Shown here: in pieces, positions 13,415 to 20,866 of the stretch
Numbering within the stretch: position 1 is the stretch's first letter
Layout of the letters: each line of letters starts with the position of its first letter
Origin: a virus
Direction: 5' to 3' (one strand)
IMG/VR virus record: IMGVR_UViG_3300020156_000453
Coordinates: 1-41,546 of that record
DNA: 41,546 nucleotides
Program-made: the position numbers and the translations under genes
The notes under the pieces: model-generated
What the model was told of the DNA's origin: nothing
Database searches by the model: none
What the model saw: only the letters and a program-made list of their open reading frames with translations

Positions 13415-14835
13415 GGCAGGCCATCGAGCCCTCGCTGCGCGTCCCGCCGCATTCGGTCGATGCCGAGCAGGCGGTGCTCGGCGGCATCATGCTCTCGCCG
13501 CAGGCATTCCACCGGGTCGATGATCTGCTGAGCCCCGGCGACTTCTACCGCCGCGACCACCAGCTCATCTACACCGCCATGCGCGAGCTCGAGGAGCGCA
13601 ACCGCCCGTTCGACGCGGTCACCCTGGGCGAGTGGTTCGAGTCGCAGGGCAAGCTGGAGCTGGTCGGCGATGGTGCGTACCTGGTCGAGCTCGCGACCAC
13701 CACGCCGAGCGCGGCCAACGTGCGCGCCTACGCCGAGATCGTGCACGACCGGGCGGTGAAGCGCGCGCTGATCGAGGCCGGCACCTGCATCGTCAACGAC
13801 GCCTTCGGCAACGAGGCGGGCGAGGGGGAGGAGCAGCTGATCGCGGCGCAGGCGCGCCTGGCGGACGTGCTGCGCACCCAGCCATGCGAGCTGGAGACGC
13901 CCATCCCGGTGCTCAAGCGCATCGCGGAGAACCTGACCCGCCGCATCGAGCACGGTGCCGGCAGCATGGAAGGGCTGGCCACCGGCTATGCCGACCTCGA
14001 CGAGATCCTGTGGGGGCTGAAGCCCGGTGACCTGGTCGTCGTCGCCGGCCGGCCTGGCATGGGCAAGACCACGCTGGCCATGAACATCGCCGAGCACGTG
14101 GCGCTGCGCCAGAACGTGCGCACTGCCATCCATTCGCTGGAGATGCCCTCCGACCAGCTGCTGACCCGCGCCATCTGCTCGGTGGGTCGCATCCCGCACG
14201 ACCACGTGCGCCGCGCCGACCTGACCGACGAAGACTGGAGCCGCTTCACCTCGGCGACCAGCATCCTGCGACACGCGCCGCTGGTCATCAGCAAGCCGCG
14301 CAACGCCCGGGTGCAGCAGATCATCGCGCAGACGCAGCGCGAGCACTCGGTGAATCCGCTGGGTCTGGTGGTGATCGACTACCTGCAGCTGATGGACACC
14401 GCGGGGGCCGAGAACAAAAACCTGGGCATCAGCGAGGCCACGCGCGCGCTGAAGCTGATGGGCGTGGCCATGGGCGTGCCGGTGGTGCTGCTGAGCCAGC
14501 TGTCGCGCGAGGTCGACAAGCGGCCGAACAAGCGGCCGGTGCTGGCCGACCTGCGCGACTCCGGCTCGATCGAGCAGGACGCGGACGTGGTGATCTTCGT
14601 GTACCGCGATGAGGTCTACGACAAGGCCAGCCCGGACAAGGGGACAACCGAGGTCATCGTCGCCAAGCAGCGCAACGGCGCCACCGGTGAGTGCCGGCTG
14701 CAGACCAGGCTAGACGTGTGCCGCTTCGATCCGCTGTCGCCCGATTGGCGCCCGGCGATCGCACAGGATGAGACGCCGCGCCCGCGCCGCAGCGCGTTCG
14801 CGCGCAGGGCTCGCCCGGGGGAGGCGCAGGACTGA
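13411..14835 (+). CDS. dnaB: Replicative DNA helicase, DnaB family
   Basis: A 474-aa hexameric helicase that unwinds DNA at the phage replication fork. The N-terminal domain begins with PPHSVDAEQAVLGGIML, the signature of DnaB; the RecA-like motor domain carries Walker A GRPGMGKTT near residue 212-220, Walker B VVIDYLQLM, and the QLSREVDKRPNKRPVLADLR loop with an arginine finger region. The length is normal for the family. It starts 4 bp inside the end of the initiator gene. It is phage-encoded, so the phage would not depend on loading host DnaB. The C-terminal 30 residues are basic and variable. Confidence 0.96.
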   Translation: MRQAIEPSLRVPPHSVDAEQAVLGGIMLSPQAFHRVDDLLSPGDFYRRDHQLIYTAMRELEERNRPFDAVTLGEWFESQGKLELVGDGAYLVELATTTPSAANVRAYAEIVHDRAVKRALIEAGTCIVNDAFGNEAGEGEEQLIAAQARLADVLRTQPCELETPIPVLKRIAENLTRRIEHGAGSMEGLATGYADLDEILWGLKPGDLVVVAGRPGMGKTTLAMNIAEHVALRQNVRTAIHSLEMPSDQLLTRAICSVGRIPHDHVRRADLTDEDWSRFTSATSILRHAPLVISKPRNARVQQIIAQTQREHSVNPLGLVVIDYLQLMDTAGAENKNLGISEATRALKLMGVAMGVPVVLLSQLSREVDKRPNKRPVLADLRDSGSIEQDADVVIFVYRDEVYDKASPDKGTTEVIVAKQRNGATGECRLQTRLDVCRFDPLSPDWRPAIAQDETPRPRRSAFARRARPGEAQD

Positions 14836-15020
14836 TGGACGCCAAACGCGACCAGCTGAAGCTGCCGATCAAGCTCAAGCCCACGGCCGAGGATTACCGC
14901 GTTGCCGCTGCGCGCGCGCTGCAGAACCCCTGGGAAACGCCGGAGGCCTGCCAGCGCCGGCACGACTTCTACCTGTCCGAGGCCCAGCGCCTTGAGCGGG
15001 AAGTCAGGAGGGCTGCGTGA
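14835..15020 (+). CDS. Small hypothetical protein (61 aa)
   Basis: Starts at ATG 14835 overlapping the dnaB stop by one base. MDAKRDQLKLPIKLKPTAED, then helical with aromatic residues (PWETPEACQRRHDFYLSEAQRLEREVRR). Stop overlaps the GTG start of the next gene. Function unknown. Confidence 0.65.
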   Translation: MDAKRDQLKLPIKLKPTAEDYRVAAARALQNPWETPEACQRRHDFYLSEAQRLEREVRRAA

Positions 15021-15790
15021 AGCCAGCAGAGGCGAAAGCTCATTTCCCCACGGAGGCGTCGCTTTGCGAGCTCTTCACACGCGACATCCAGGCCGTCGAG
15101 GGGTGGACGTGCTACCCGGAAACGGCCGGCTTCGACATCCTGGCCGTGCATGCCTCTGGCCGGCAGATCGGCGTGGAGGCCAAGCTACAGCTCAACGCTA
15201 AGGTGGCCGACCAGATACTTCCCTCGGATTTCGACGCGCGCTATGGGCGGGAGGGGCCAGACCACCGGGTGGTGATCGTCGCGTGCATCACCGACGCAAG
15301 CGAAGGCATCGCGCGCATGCTCAATATGCTCGGCGTGACGGTATGGACACCGCGCCATGACGGAAGGGCTCCCTACTTCAACGTTGCCAGCGAGCTGCAC
15401 TACGAAGCCATCGCGGACCGCGAAGATGGCAAATGGCGCGAGGTTGCCCTGGGGCACGTGCTGTTCGACTGGAATCCGGTGCAGCGCTGCGCGCTGCCCG
15501 ACATGGTGCCCAACGTCCCCGCCGGTGTGCCTGCGCCAATTCGCTGGACGCCGTGGAAGGCAGGAGCGCTCCGAGTGCTGGCCCTGTTGAAGCTCCACGG
15601 CCGCATCACCGCGAAACAGATCGCAGCCCAAGGCATCAGCCCCAGCACCTGGACGCAGCAGTGGCTCGCTCGCGCCCCCGACGCTGGCTTCTGGCTGCCG
15701 ACCGACAAGACCCCGTTCCGACTGATCGATCAGCACCCGGCCGAGTACGCAGCCGCGCTGGCCGAAATGTCGTCTGGGGAGGCCGCCTGA
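15017..15790 (+). CDS. PD-(D/E)xK nuclease-like protein with winged-helix end
   Basis: Start is GTG at 15017, overlapping the preceding TGA. The N-terminal ~150 residues have the restriction-endonuclease-like fold signature GFD40-ILAVHASGRQIGVE54-AK56, followed by DHRVVIVACITD and a further strand. The C-terminal part (ALRVLALLKLHGRITAKQIA, STWTQQWLAR) looks like a winged helix. Candidates are an exonuclease, a recombination nuclease or a nickase; its place before a Ref-like nuclease and RusA suggests recombination or fork processing. No specific family name can be given with confidence. Confidence 0.75.
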   Translation: MKPAEAKAHFPTEASLCELFTRDIQAVEGWTCYPETAGFDILAVHASGRQIGVEAKLQLNAKVADQILPSDFDARYGREGPDHRVVIVACITDASEGIARMLNMLGVTVWTPRHDGRAPYFNVASELHYEAIADREDGKWREVALGHVLFDWNPVQRCALPDMVPNVPAGVPAPIRWTPWKAGALRVLALLKLHGRITAKQIAAQGISPSTWTQQWLARAPDAGFWLPTDKTPFRLIDQHPAEYAAALAEMSSGEAA

Positions 15791-16164
15791 TGCACAGCAA
15801 GAATGCGAAGGCGATGACCGCTGAGGAAGGGCAGCGCATAGAGCTGGCGAAGGTCGGCCCTTGCATGGCGTGCCTCGTGCTGGCGATGCGCGGGCTGCTT
15901 GAGCATGCCGCGGTGGTGGTTGGTTGCGACTACAACCACTGCAAGAGCGGCAACCTGCGCCGCGGCCATGCCTTCGGATTTGCGTTGTGCGTCTGGCACC
16001 ACCGCCAGCACCCGATGTTCAACCTCTCAATGGGCGAGACCCGGGAGAAGTACGGTCCGAGCCTGATGGATGGCTCCCGGCTCTTCCACGACATCTATGG
16101 CACCGACGACGAGCTGATCGCCCAGCAGACCGCCGTCATCGAACTGAGGCAAGCAGCAGCATGA
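15790..16164 (+). CDS. Ref-like (HNH) recombination enhancement nuclease
   Basis: A 124-aa protein starting at ATG 15790 (TGATG overlap). CMACL, CDYNHCKSGNLRRGHAFGF and LCVWHHRQHP make the Cys/His pattern of the phage P1 Ref family, an HNH-type nuclease that acts on RecA filaments; the end FHDIYGTDDELIAQQT also matches the family's terminal helix. The usual histidine before the zinc loop is replaced by the DYNHC segment, so activity is likely but not certain. The longer open frame upstream of this start covers the previous gene and is not coding. Confidence 0.75.
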   Translation: MHSKNAKAMTAEEGQRIELAKVGPCMACLVLAMRGLLEHAAVVVGCDYNHCKSGNLRRGHAFGFALCVWHHRQHPMFNLSMGETREKYGPSLMDGSRLFHDIYGTDDELIAQQTAVIELRQAAA

Positions 16165-16682
16165 GCACGACCAACCGAACCGGCATCGGCGCCAAGGTGC
16201 GCGCGGTGTTCGCCAGTACCACCACCGAGCTGACCATGGCCGACATCTGCACGACGGTCGGCGCCATCGAAAAGAAGGACCGCATGCGTGCCGCGTGGGC
16301 AACCCGCGACCTGGTCAAGGCCGGCTACGTCTCCCAGCGGGGCGAGCGGCTGCACAGCCGGTACCGCGCCACCGGCAAGAAGCAGCCGGAGCGCTCGCGG
16401 CGCACGCCCGAGGAACTGCGCGAGATGACCCGGCAGGCGAGCCAGCGCTACCGGGCCCGCAATCCCGAGCGCGTGCGGGCCCTGGAGCGGCAGCGACGCA
16501 AGGCGCGCGCCCCCACTCGCAGGCCGGCGGCGCAACAGCCACGGCTTGCCCGTGTCGGCCTGGCCGCAGCGAACACGCCAGCGAAGGCGCGGCCAGCGCC
16601 GCCGCGCGCAGAGACCGTAGCCGAGTTCCTGGCGCGCGGCGGCCGCGTCGAGCGCCTGCAGACCGCATGGGAGGCCGCCTGA
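16161..16682 (+). CDS. Basic hypothetical protein with N-terminal helix-turn-helix-like domain (173 aa)
   Basis: ATG at 16161 overlaps the upstream stop. Residues 1-65 (GIGAKVRAVFASTTTELTMADICTTVGAI is residues 8-36) have the look of a winged-helix domain acting on modular early genes. The rest is highly basic (ERSRRTPEELREMTRQASQR) and proline/alanine-rich. Possibly DNA-binding; no family named. Confidence 0.65.
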   Translation: MSTTNRTGIGAKVRAVFASTTTELTMADICTTVGAIEKKDRMRAAWATRDLVKAGYVSQRGERLHSRYRATGKKQPERSRRTPEELREMTRQASQRYRARNPERVRALERQRRKARAPTRRPAAQQPRLARVGLAAANTPAKARPAPPRAETVAEFLARGGRVERLQTAWEAA

Positions 16683-17044
16683 TGCTCGAGCTCACCCTCC
16701 CGTGGCCCGAGCGCCTGCTGCACCCGAATTCGCGCCCGCACTGGCGGCCGAAGGCAACGGCCACCAAGAGCGCCCGGGAGACGGCCCAGGTGCTGGCGAT
16801 GGCGGCCGGTTGGAAAGCTGCGCAGCTTCCCGAGGGGAGGCTGCACCTGTGGATCGACTTCTACCCGCCGGACCGCCGCCGCCGCGACGACGACGGGCTG
16901 CTGGCCAGCTTCAAGGCCGCCCGCGATGGCCTGGCCCAGGCGCTGGGCATCGACGACAGCCGCTTCGTCAGCCACCCCATGTTGCGCGAGGAGGTGCGGC
17001 CGGGCGGCGAGGTCCATGTGCGCATCACCGGTGGCCCGTCATGA
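16682..17044 (+). CDS. rusA: RusA-family Holliday junction resolvase
   Basis: A 120-aa nuclease that cuts Holliday junctions. It has the RusA signatures: N-terminal HPNSRPHWRPK, the PDRRRRDDDG box with the acidic triplet D69-D71, and the GIDDSRF segment with D91-D92 that completes the metal site. Length matches the family. ATG 16682 overlaps the upstream stop (TGATG), and its own stop overlaps the next start. Together with the Ref-like and PD-(D/E)xK genes it forms a recombination cassette. Confidence 0.93.
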   Translation: MLELTLPWPERLLHPNSRPHWRPKATATKSARETAQVLAMAAGWKAAQLPEGRLHLWIDFYPPDRRRRDDDGLLASFKAARDGLAQALGIDDSRFVSHPMLREEVRPGGEVHVRITGGPS

Positions 17045-17262
17045 GCCGGCCCAGCTACCGGGTGGAGGTGGGCGGCCCACGCTCATCGGTGAACGCCGTG
17101 GCCGGCCTGGCCTTTCGCCTCGCCGCGGCATACCCGCAGCGGGTGCCGACGCCGCAGGAGCTGATGGACAGGTGGGGGATGCACCGAGCGACCGCGTATC
17201 GCTGGGTCCGAACAATGAAAGAGGCCAGGGGCCTACTGATGGAGGGGAACACAAATGGCTGA
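17041..17262 (+). CDS. Helix-turn-helix protein (73 aa)
   Basis: Start ATG at 17041 (ATGA overlap). The segment TPQELMDRWGMHRATAYRWVRTM is a clear helix-turn-helix, so DNA binding is likely. The position just before the Q-like gene suggests a transcriptional role late in the early phase, but its target is unknown. Confidence 0.75.
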   Translation: MSRPSYRVEVGGPRSSVNAVAGLAFRLAAAYPQRVPTPQELMDRWGMHRATAYRWVRTMKEARGLLMEGNTNG

Positions 17263-17953
17263 CGTAAGAGAGCTGCTGGCGCGACTGAACCCGCAGACGA
17301 TCAAGTTCGACATCGGTAAGGGCGGCGGCGTGCCGGCGCTGACCAATCAGGATATTGCCGCAGCCCTGGCAATGGTTCCGGCCGGACTGGGTCGCGAGCT
17401 GTTGGAGGCGTGCTGGTGGCCGGATGGTGCAGCACTACGCCGTCACCGCCTGCGGGACGCCGTGATCGCTCTGGTCGCCCCAGAGCTCCAGCGCCAGCAA
17501 CGACGCTTGGCAGATGCCCGGACCGACCTAGGCTTGGCGGAAGTGTGCATGGGGTGGTCGGGTACAGTCACGGTTGAGCAGCGAGCCGAACGCGACAGGG
17601 CCGCTCAGCGCCTGGGGCAGATCAAGCGACAGTGCTGGCCGCTATCGACCTTGGAATCGCTGCCAACGCTCGCCACGGCGATCATTCGGGAGATCGCGCG
17701 CTGCAACCACTGTCCCATGTGCGAAGGGCGGGGGCAGGTAATGTCTGGCGCGCTGTTAGTCTCTTGCACGGTGTGCTCTGGTAGCGGCATCGTGCCGATC
17801 AGCGATCGTGCCCGTGCCAGCGCCATCGGCAGGGATGAGTCAACCTACCGGGAAAGCTGGCGAAGCGTGTATGAGTGGATGTTGGCGCGGATGCGAGAGG
17901 CGGAACAGGAGGCGGCATGGCACCTCTTGCGCGCACTGGACCGTGCGGCCTGA
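17255..17953 (+). CDS. Q-like late antiterminator with DnaJ-type zinc motif
   Basis: A 232-aa protein with two CxxCxGxG-type repeats around residues 150-180 (CNHCPMCEGRGQV ... SCTVCSGSGIV), as in the Q proteins of phage 82 and relatives, where the zinc motif lies in the middle of the protein. It is the last early gene and precedes a terminator and the lysis genes, exactly where Q should be. It would load on RNA polymerase at the late promoter and allow read-through of the terminator at 18574-18602. Sequence similarity beyond the zinc motif is not obvious, so the call rests on motif plus position. Confidence 0.75.
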   Translation: MADVRELLARLNPQTIKFDIGKGGGVPALTNQDIAAALAMVPAGLGRELLEACWWPDGAALRRHRLRDAVIALVAPELQRQQRRLADARTDLGLAEVCMGWSGTVTVEQRAERDRAAQRLGQIKRQCWPLSTLESLPTLATAIIREIARCNHCPMCEGRGQVMSGALLVSCTVCSGSGIVPISDRARASAIGRDESTYRESWRSVYEWMLARMREAEQEAAWHLLRALDRAA

Positions 17954-17994
17954 ATGCTCAGGGCTGGGTTGGTTAGAACAAAGGGGGTAACGCA

Positions 17995-18501
17995 ATGCAA
18001 GCAGTGTCTCTTACATCCGCGCTCGCAATCTACGCGGCGGTCCTCTCTACGGTTGTCTTCCTCTGGAACCTCTGGGGGAGTCGCCCTCGTGTAAGGGTGA
18101 GATTGGCCTTCGGCCTGCAAGATGGGAAAGTCGGCGTCCATGCCTCGATCCAAAATGTGTCAGGGCACGATATCCACTTAGCCGCGGCAAGTATCCTCTA
18201 TCAGGATAGGCAGGCCAGTCTGCGAGAACGCATCAGAGACATGTGGGTGTACCGGCGGCTACCCCGGCGCGTGGGGTGGGTGCACACCAGGCTTTCCAAC
18301 TATGGCCTCACTGACGGATTTCCTTTGGTTCTTGTCGCGAGAGATGCGCACCATGTCTTCATCCCGGAGGATGTCCTTCGGCAGTTGTTTCGTGGTGCCG
18401 CGAGCCAGAAAGTTGTCGTTTCAGTCCAGGACAAACTGTGGAACGACGTGTACTCCCAGGCGTTCACATATAGCCTGCCCCGGGTCAAGGTGGACCGATA
18501 G
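17995..18501 (+). CDS. Membrane-anchored hypothetical protein (moron candidate)
   Basis: A 168-aa protein with one N-terminal transmembrane segment (SALAIYAAVLSTVVFLWNLW, residues 8-27) and a cytoplasmic beta-rich domain (VRVRLAFGLQDGKVGVHASI, QNVSGHDIHLAAASILY) that resembles an immunoglobulin-like fold. A Shine-Dalgarno sequence AAGGGGG precedes the ATG. The gene seems less G+C-rich than its neighbours and sits between Q and the late terminator, a usual place for cargo. Function unknown. Confidence 0.75.
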   Translation: MQAVSLTSALAIYAAVLSTVVFLWNLWGSRPRVRVRLAFGLQDGKVGVHASIQNVSGHDIHLAAASILYQDRQASLRERIRDMWVYRRLPRRVGWVHTRLSNYGLTDGFPLVLVARDAHHVFIPEDVLRQLFRGAASQKVVVSVQDKLWNDVYSQAFTYSLPRVKVDR

Positions 18502-18513
18502 ACCCACTTATCG

Positions 18514-18536
18514 GTGCGGGGTTGATGCCCCCGCAC
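18514..18536 (+). terminator. Hairpin after the membrane protein gene
   Basis: GTGCGGGG and CCCCGCAC form an 8-bp perfect stem with a 7-base loop, 12 bp after the stop. Only TTCT follows, so it is a weak intrinsic terminator or a pause element. Confidence 0.45.
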
Positions 18537-18573
18537 TTCTAGCAATAAATTCGTACCATCGCACGCGAACCCG

Positions 18574-18602
18574 CCCCGGCCTATCAGCTGGGGTTTTTCT
18601 TG
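18574..18602 (+). terminator. Intrinsic terminator before the lysis genes (tR'-like)
   Basis: CCCCGGC and GCTGGGG pair (one G-U) around CTATCA, followed by TTTTTCTT. It lies between the Q-like gene and the endolysin, where lambda has tR', the terminator overcome by Q. Confidence 0.7.
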
Positions 18603-18670
18603 TCCCGTCCCTCGCCAGATCACCTTCGGCCCCCGCCGGGTCGCGGGCCGGGCACCCATTGGAGCAACGC

Positions 18671-19156
18671 ATGGCGGCCATCACGCCCGAACAAGCAGGT
18701 GGCCGGAACGTCGTGGCGTTCCTGGACATGCTGGCCTGGTCCGAAGGGACCGACGACGGCAAGCAGCCCACCAACGACCACGGCTATGACGTGCTGGTGG
18801 GCGGCGGGCTGTTCCGTGGGTACAGCGATCACCCTCGCGTGCTGGTGGACCTGCCGAAGTTGAAGATCAAGTCCACGGCCGCGGGGCGCTACCAGCTGCT
18901 GCAGCGCTACTACGAGGCGTACCGGAAGACCCTGCGCCTTTCAGACTTTTCGCCCCTGAGCCAGGACCTCATCGCGTTGCAGCAGATCCGCGAGCGGCGC
19001 GCGCTGCCGCTGATCAAGGCCGGCTCCATCCGATCGGCCATCGCCAAGGTGTCCAACATCTGGGCGAGCTTGCCGGGAGCGGGCTACGGCCAGCACGAGC
19101 GCTCCATCGAGGATCTGCTGGCGGTGTACCGCGCGGCCGGCGGGGAGGTCGCATGA
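18671..19156 (+). CDS. R: Endolysin, lambda R-type lytic transglycosylase
   Basis: Peptidoglycan-degrading enzyme of 161 aa. It is plainly homologous to lambda gpR: FLDMLAWSEGTDDGKQ (catalytic Glu), HGYDVLVGGGLF, YSDHPRVLV, STAAGRYQLLQRYY, DFSPLSQDLIALQQI and SNIWASLPGAGYGQ follow in the same order. It has no signal peptide, so it needs a holin to reach the wall. Start ATG 18671 follows GGAG. The longer open frame upstream is non-coding and contains the terminator. Confidence 0.96.
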   Translation: MAAITPEQAGGRNVVAFLDMLAWSEGTDDGKQPTNDHGYDVLVGGGLFRGYSDHPRVLVDLPKLKIKSTAAGRYQLLQRYYEAYRKTLRLSDFSPLSQDLIALQQIRERRALPLIKAGSIRSAIAKVSNIWASLPGAGYGQHERSIEDLLAVYRAAGGEVA

Positions 19157-19476
19157 GCGAGTTGCAGGAGACCGCGCCCTGGTGGATGGCAGGCGGCCTT
19201 GCCGCGTTCTGGGTGGTGCGAGAGACGTGGGGCGCGGTGCTGTCCCGCAAGAAGGACCGCACCGAGACCGACGCCAACATTGAACTGCTGAGCGGCCTGG
19301 TCGAGCGGGTGAAGAGCCTGGAGTCCTCGCAGACGGAGATGGGCCGGCGCATCGAGGACGAAGTGAAGCTGCGCATGCAGGCCCAGGAAGAAGCGCACCG
19401 CCTGCGCCTGCGCGTCATGTCCCTTGAATCGGCCATGCGCCAGGTAGGCGCGGTCATTCCGCCGGAGCCCAACTGA
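19153..19476 (+). CDS. Membrane coiled-coil protein of the lysis cassette (possible holin)
   Basis: A 107-aa protein with one moderately hydrophobic N-terminal segment (WWMAGGLAAFWVVRETWGAV, residues 10-29), then a basic patch and a long coiled coil (ELLSGLVERVKSLESSQTEM ... HRLRLRVMSLESAM). It overlaps the endolysin stop (ATGA) and the Rz start. No other gene in the cassette looks like a holin, so this is the best holin candidate, but a single weak membrane segment with a coiled coil is unusual for one. Confidence 0.7.
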   Translation: MSELQETAPWWMAGGLAAFWVVRETWGAVLSRKKDRTETDANIELLSGLVERVKSLESSQTEMGRRIEDEVKLRMQAQEEAHRLRLRVMSLESAMRQVGAVIPPEPN

Positions 19477-19952
19477 TGAACCGTCTCCTGATTGCGCTGC
19501 TGGTCTTCATGGTCTGGTCGGCCGCCATGTTCGGCGCTGGCTGGGCATGGCGCGGGGACCGCGCGGAGACGGTGACCGCCAAGGCAACAACCACGGCCGC
19601 AACTGCAGCCATGGCCCAGGTCAACGAGGTCCGCACCACCGAACACACCCAGGCCGCCACGCTGGCCGACATCGGAGCCAAGCATGAAGAAGACCGCCGG
19701 GCAGCCCAAGCTGTCCCTGATGCTGTGGTTGCTGATCTGCACGCTGGCAATCTCCAGCTGCGCGACGACCTCGCCACCTGCAACACCGCTCGCCTGTCCG
19801 AAGCCGTCGCCGGCGCCGTCGAACGTGATGCGGGCGCCCAACTACGAGCAGAGGTCGCGGGCGCTCTTGTTCAAGTCGCCCGAGACGCCGACGACCAGGT
19901 CCGCGCTGCCCAAGCCGTGATCGCCGCCGATCGGGCGGAGCCCGCACGCTGA
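19476..19952 (+). CDS. Rz: Inner-membrane spanin subunit, Rz-like
   Basis: A 158-aa protein with an uncleaved N-terminal signal anchor (LLIALLVFMVWSAAMFGAGW) and a long periplasmic helical domain rich in Ala, Glu and Arg, as expected for an i-spanin. The o-spanin gene is embedded in it in another frame, which is diagnostic. Together they would fuse inner and outer membranes in the last step of lysis. Confidence 0.88.
   Translation: MNRLLIALLVFMVWSAAMFGAGWAWRGDRAETVTAKATTTAATAAMAQVNEVRTTEHTQAATLADIGAKHEEDRRAAQAVPDAVVADLHAGNLQLRDDLATCNTARLSEAVAGAVERDAGAQLRAEVAGALVQVARDADDQVRAAQAVIAADRAEPAR
19684..19920 (+). CDS. Rz1: Outer-membrane spanin lipoprotein, Rz1-like, embedded in Rz
   Basis: A 78-aa lipoprotein lying wholly inside Rz in the +1 frame. 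Signal peptide with lipobox LAISSC (Cys 26), and a proline-rich mature part (TTSPPATPLACPKPSPAPS) typical of Rz1. This completely nested arrangement matches lambda Rz/Rz1. Confidence 0.88.
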   Translation: MKKTAGQPKLSLMLWLLICTLAISSCATTSPPATPLACPKPSPAPSNVMRAPNYEQRSRALLFKSPETPTTRSALPKP

Positions 19953-20383
19953 TGGCGCGCCTGCATACGGTGCCCTCGCGCCTGGCGCAGGTGCCGAGCC
20001 GATTGGCCACGGTCAACTCCGATAGCTGGAGAGCGGGGAAGCAGGGCAGCACGGCGCGCGGCTACGGCTACCGCTGGCAGCAGTACCGCCTGCGCTACCT
20101 GGTCCAGCACCCACTGTGCGTGATGTGCGAGGCCGAGGGCCGAGTGGAGGCGGCGGTGGTGGTTGACCACGTGGTGCCGCATGGAGGTGACCAGCAGCTG
20201 TTCTGGTCGGCATCGAATCACCAGGCGCTCTGCAAGGCCTGCCACGACGGCACGAAGCAGCGACAGGAGGCTGCAGGCCGCTCGGCAGCGCGTGCCGCCA
20301 CGGGCCGCCTGCGGGCATCCAGCGGCACCGACCGAACCCATACGGGGGGTGGGTCGAAAGTACGGAACCCTCCGGAAATCTAG
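19952..20383 (+). CDS. HNH endonuclease of the packaging module
   Basis: A 143-aa protein with CVMCEAEG, the DHVVPHGGD motif (catalytic His), FWSASNHQALCKACHDGTKQ (HNH Asn/His and second Cys pair). HNH genes directly before terminase are typical of HK97-like cos phages, where the protein works with terminase large subunit in cos cleavage. Start overlaps the Rz stop by one base (TGATG). Confidence 0.93.
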   Translation: MARLHTVPSRLAQVPSRLATVNSDSWRAGKQGSTARGYGYRWQQYRLRYLVQHPLCVMCEAEGRVEAAVVVDHVVPHGGDQQLFWSASNHQALCKACHDGTKQRQEAAGRSAARAATGRLRASSGTDRTHTGGGSKVRNPPEI

Positions 20384-20439
20384 ACCGGCTGTCCTCTCAT
20401 GCAGAGAAAAAATTCCCCTTTGGGTGAGGTAATCAGCAA
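20384..20439. other. A+T-rich gap before terminase; possible part of cos
   Basis: The short interval between HNH and terS is notably A-rich (GAGAAAAAATTCCCCTTTGG) compared with its surroundings. Packaging sites of HNH-terminase phages usually lie here, but no staggered cut site can be recognised by eye. Confidence 0.3.
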
Positions 20440-20557
20440 ATGGCAGGCGTGAAAGGTAAGAGCGGCGGCCCGCGGAAGAATGCAGGCGGCGCAAGGCCTG
20501 GCGCCGGCCGAAAGCCGAAAGCAGTGGCTGCTCCGAACGCGAGGAAATCAGCAAATG
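20426..20557 (+). repeat. 17-bp direct repeat at the terminase small subunit start
   Basis: GAGG-W-AATCAGCAAATG occurs at 20426-20442 and again at 20541-20557 with a single mismatch. The first copy holds the ribosome binding site and start codon of terS, the second is inside the gene in another frame, so the repeat is not due to coding. It could be a terminase binding site. Confidence 0.55.
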
Positions 20558-20865
20558 CGCCAGCCACGGCGAAGGCCGCGGCAGTGCAGGTGCGATTGGA
20601 AGCCCAGCCGACGGGCGGCGCGCTCCGGCGTGCGAAGAGCCAGCCTGTCGAGCAGCCCGCCCAGGACATGCTGACCCTGCTGCAGAACATCGCGCTGGGC
20701 CGGACCGAGGCGACCGCGATCCAGGTGAAGGCGGCGGTCGCCGCGGTGCAGTACACCCACGCCAAGAAGGGCGAGGGCGGCAAGAAGGAAGAGCGGCAGA
20801 AGGCGGCCGAGAAGGTCGGGGGCCGGTTTGCGCCGACAGCACCGCCGCGGGCGCGGATGAACTGA
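20440..20865 (+). CDS. terS: Terminase small subunit
   Basis: A 141-aa basic protein beginning MAGVKGKSGGPRKNAGGARP, the start seen in many phage small terminase or packaging proteins, followed by an Ala/Lys-rich linker and a helical domain (QDMLTLLQNIALGRTEATAIQVK is residues ~73-95). It would bind the packaging site and recruit the large subunit. Assigned by its place between HNH and terL and by the N-terminal motif. Confidence 0.8.
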   Translation: MAGVKGKSGGPRKNAGGARPGAGRKPKAVAAPNARKSANAPATAKAAAVQVRLEAQPTGGALRRAKSQPVEQPAQDMLTLLQNIALGRTEATAIQVKAAVAAVQYTHAKKGEGGKKEERQKAAEKVGGRFAPTAPPRARMN

Positions 20866-20866
20866 G

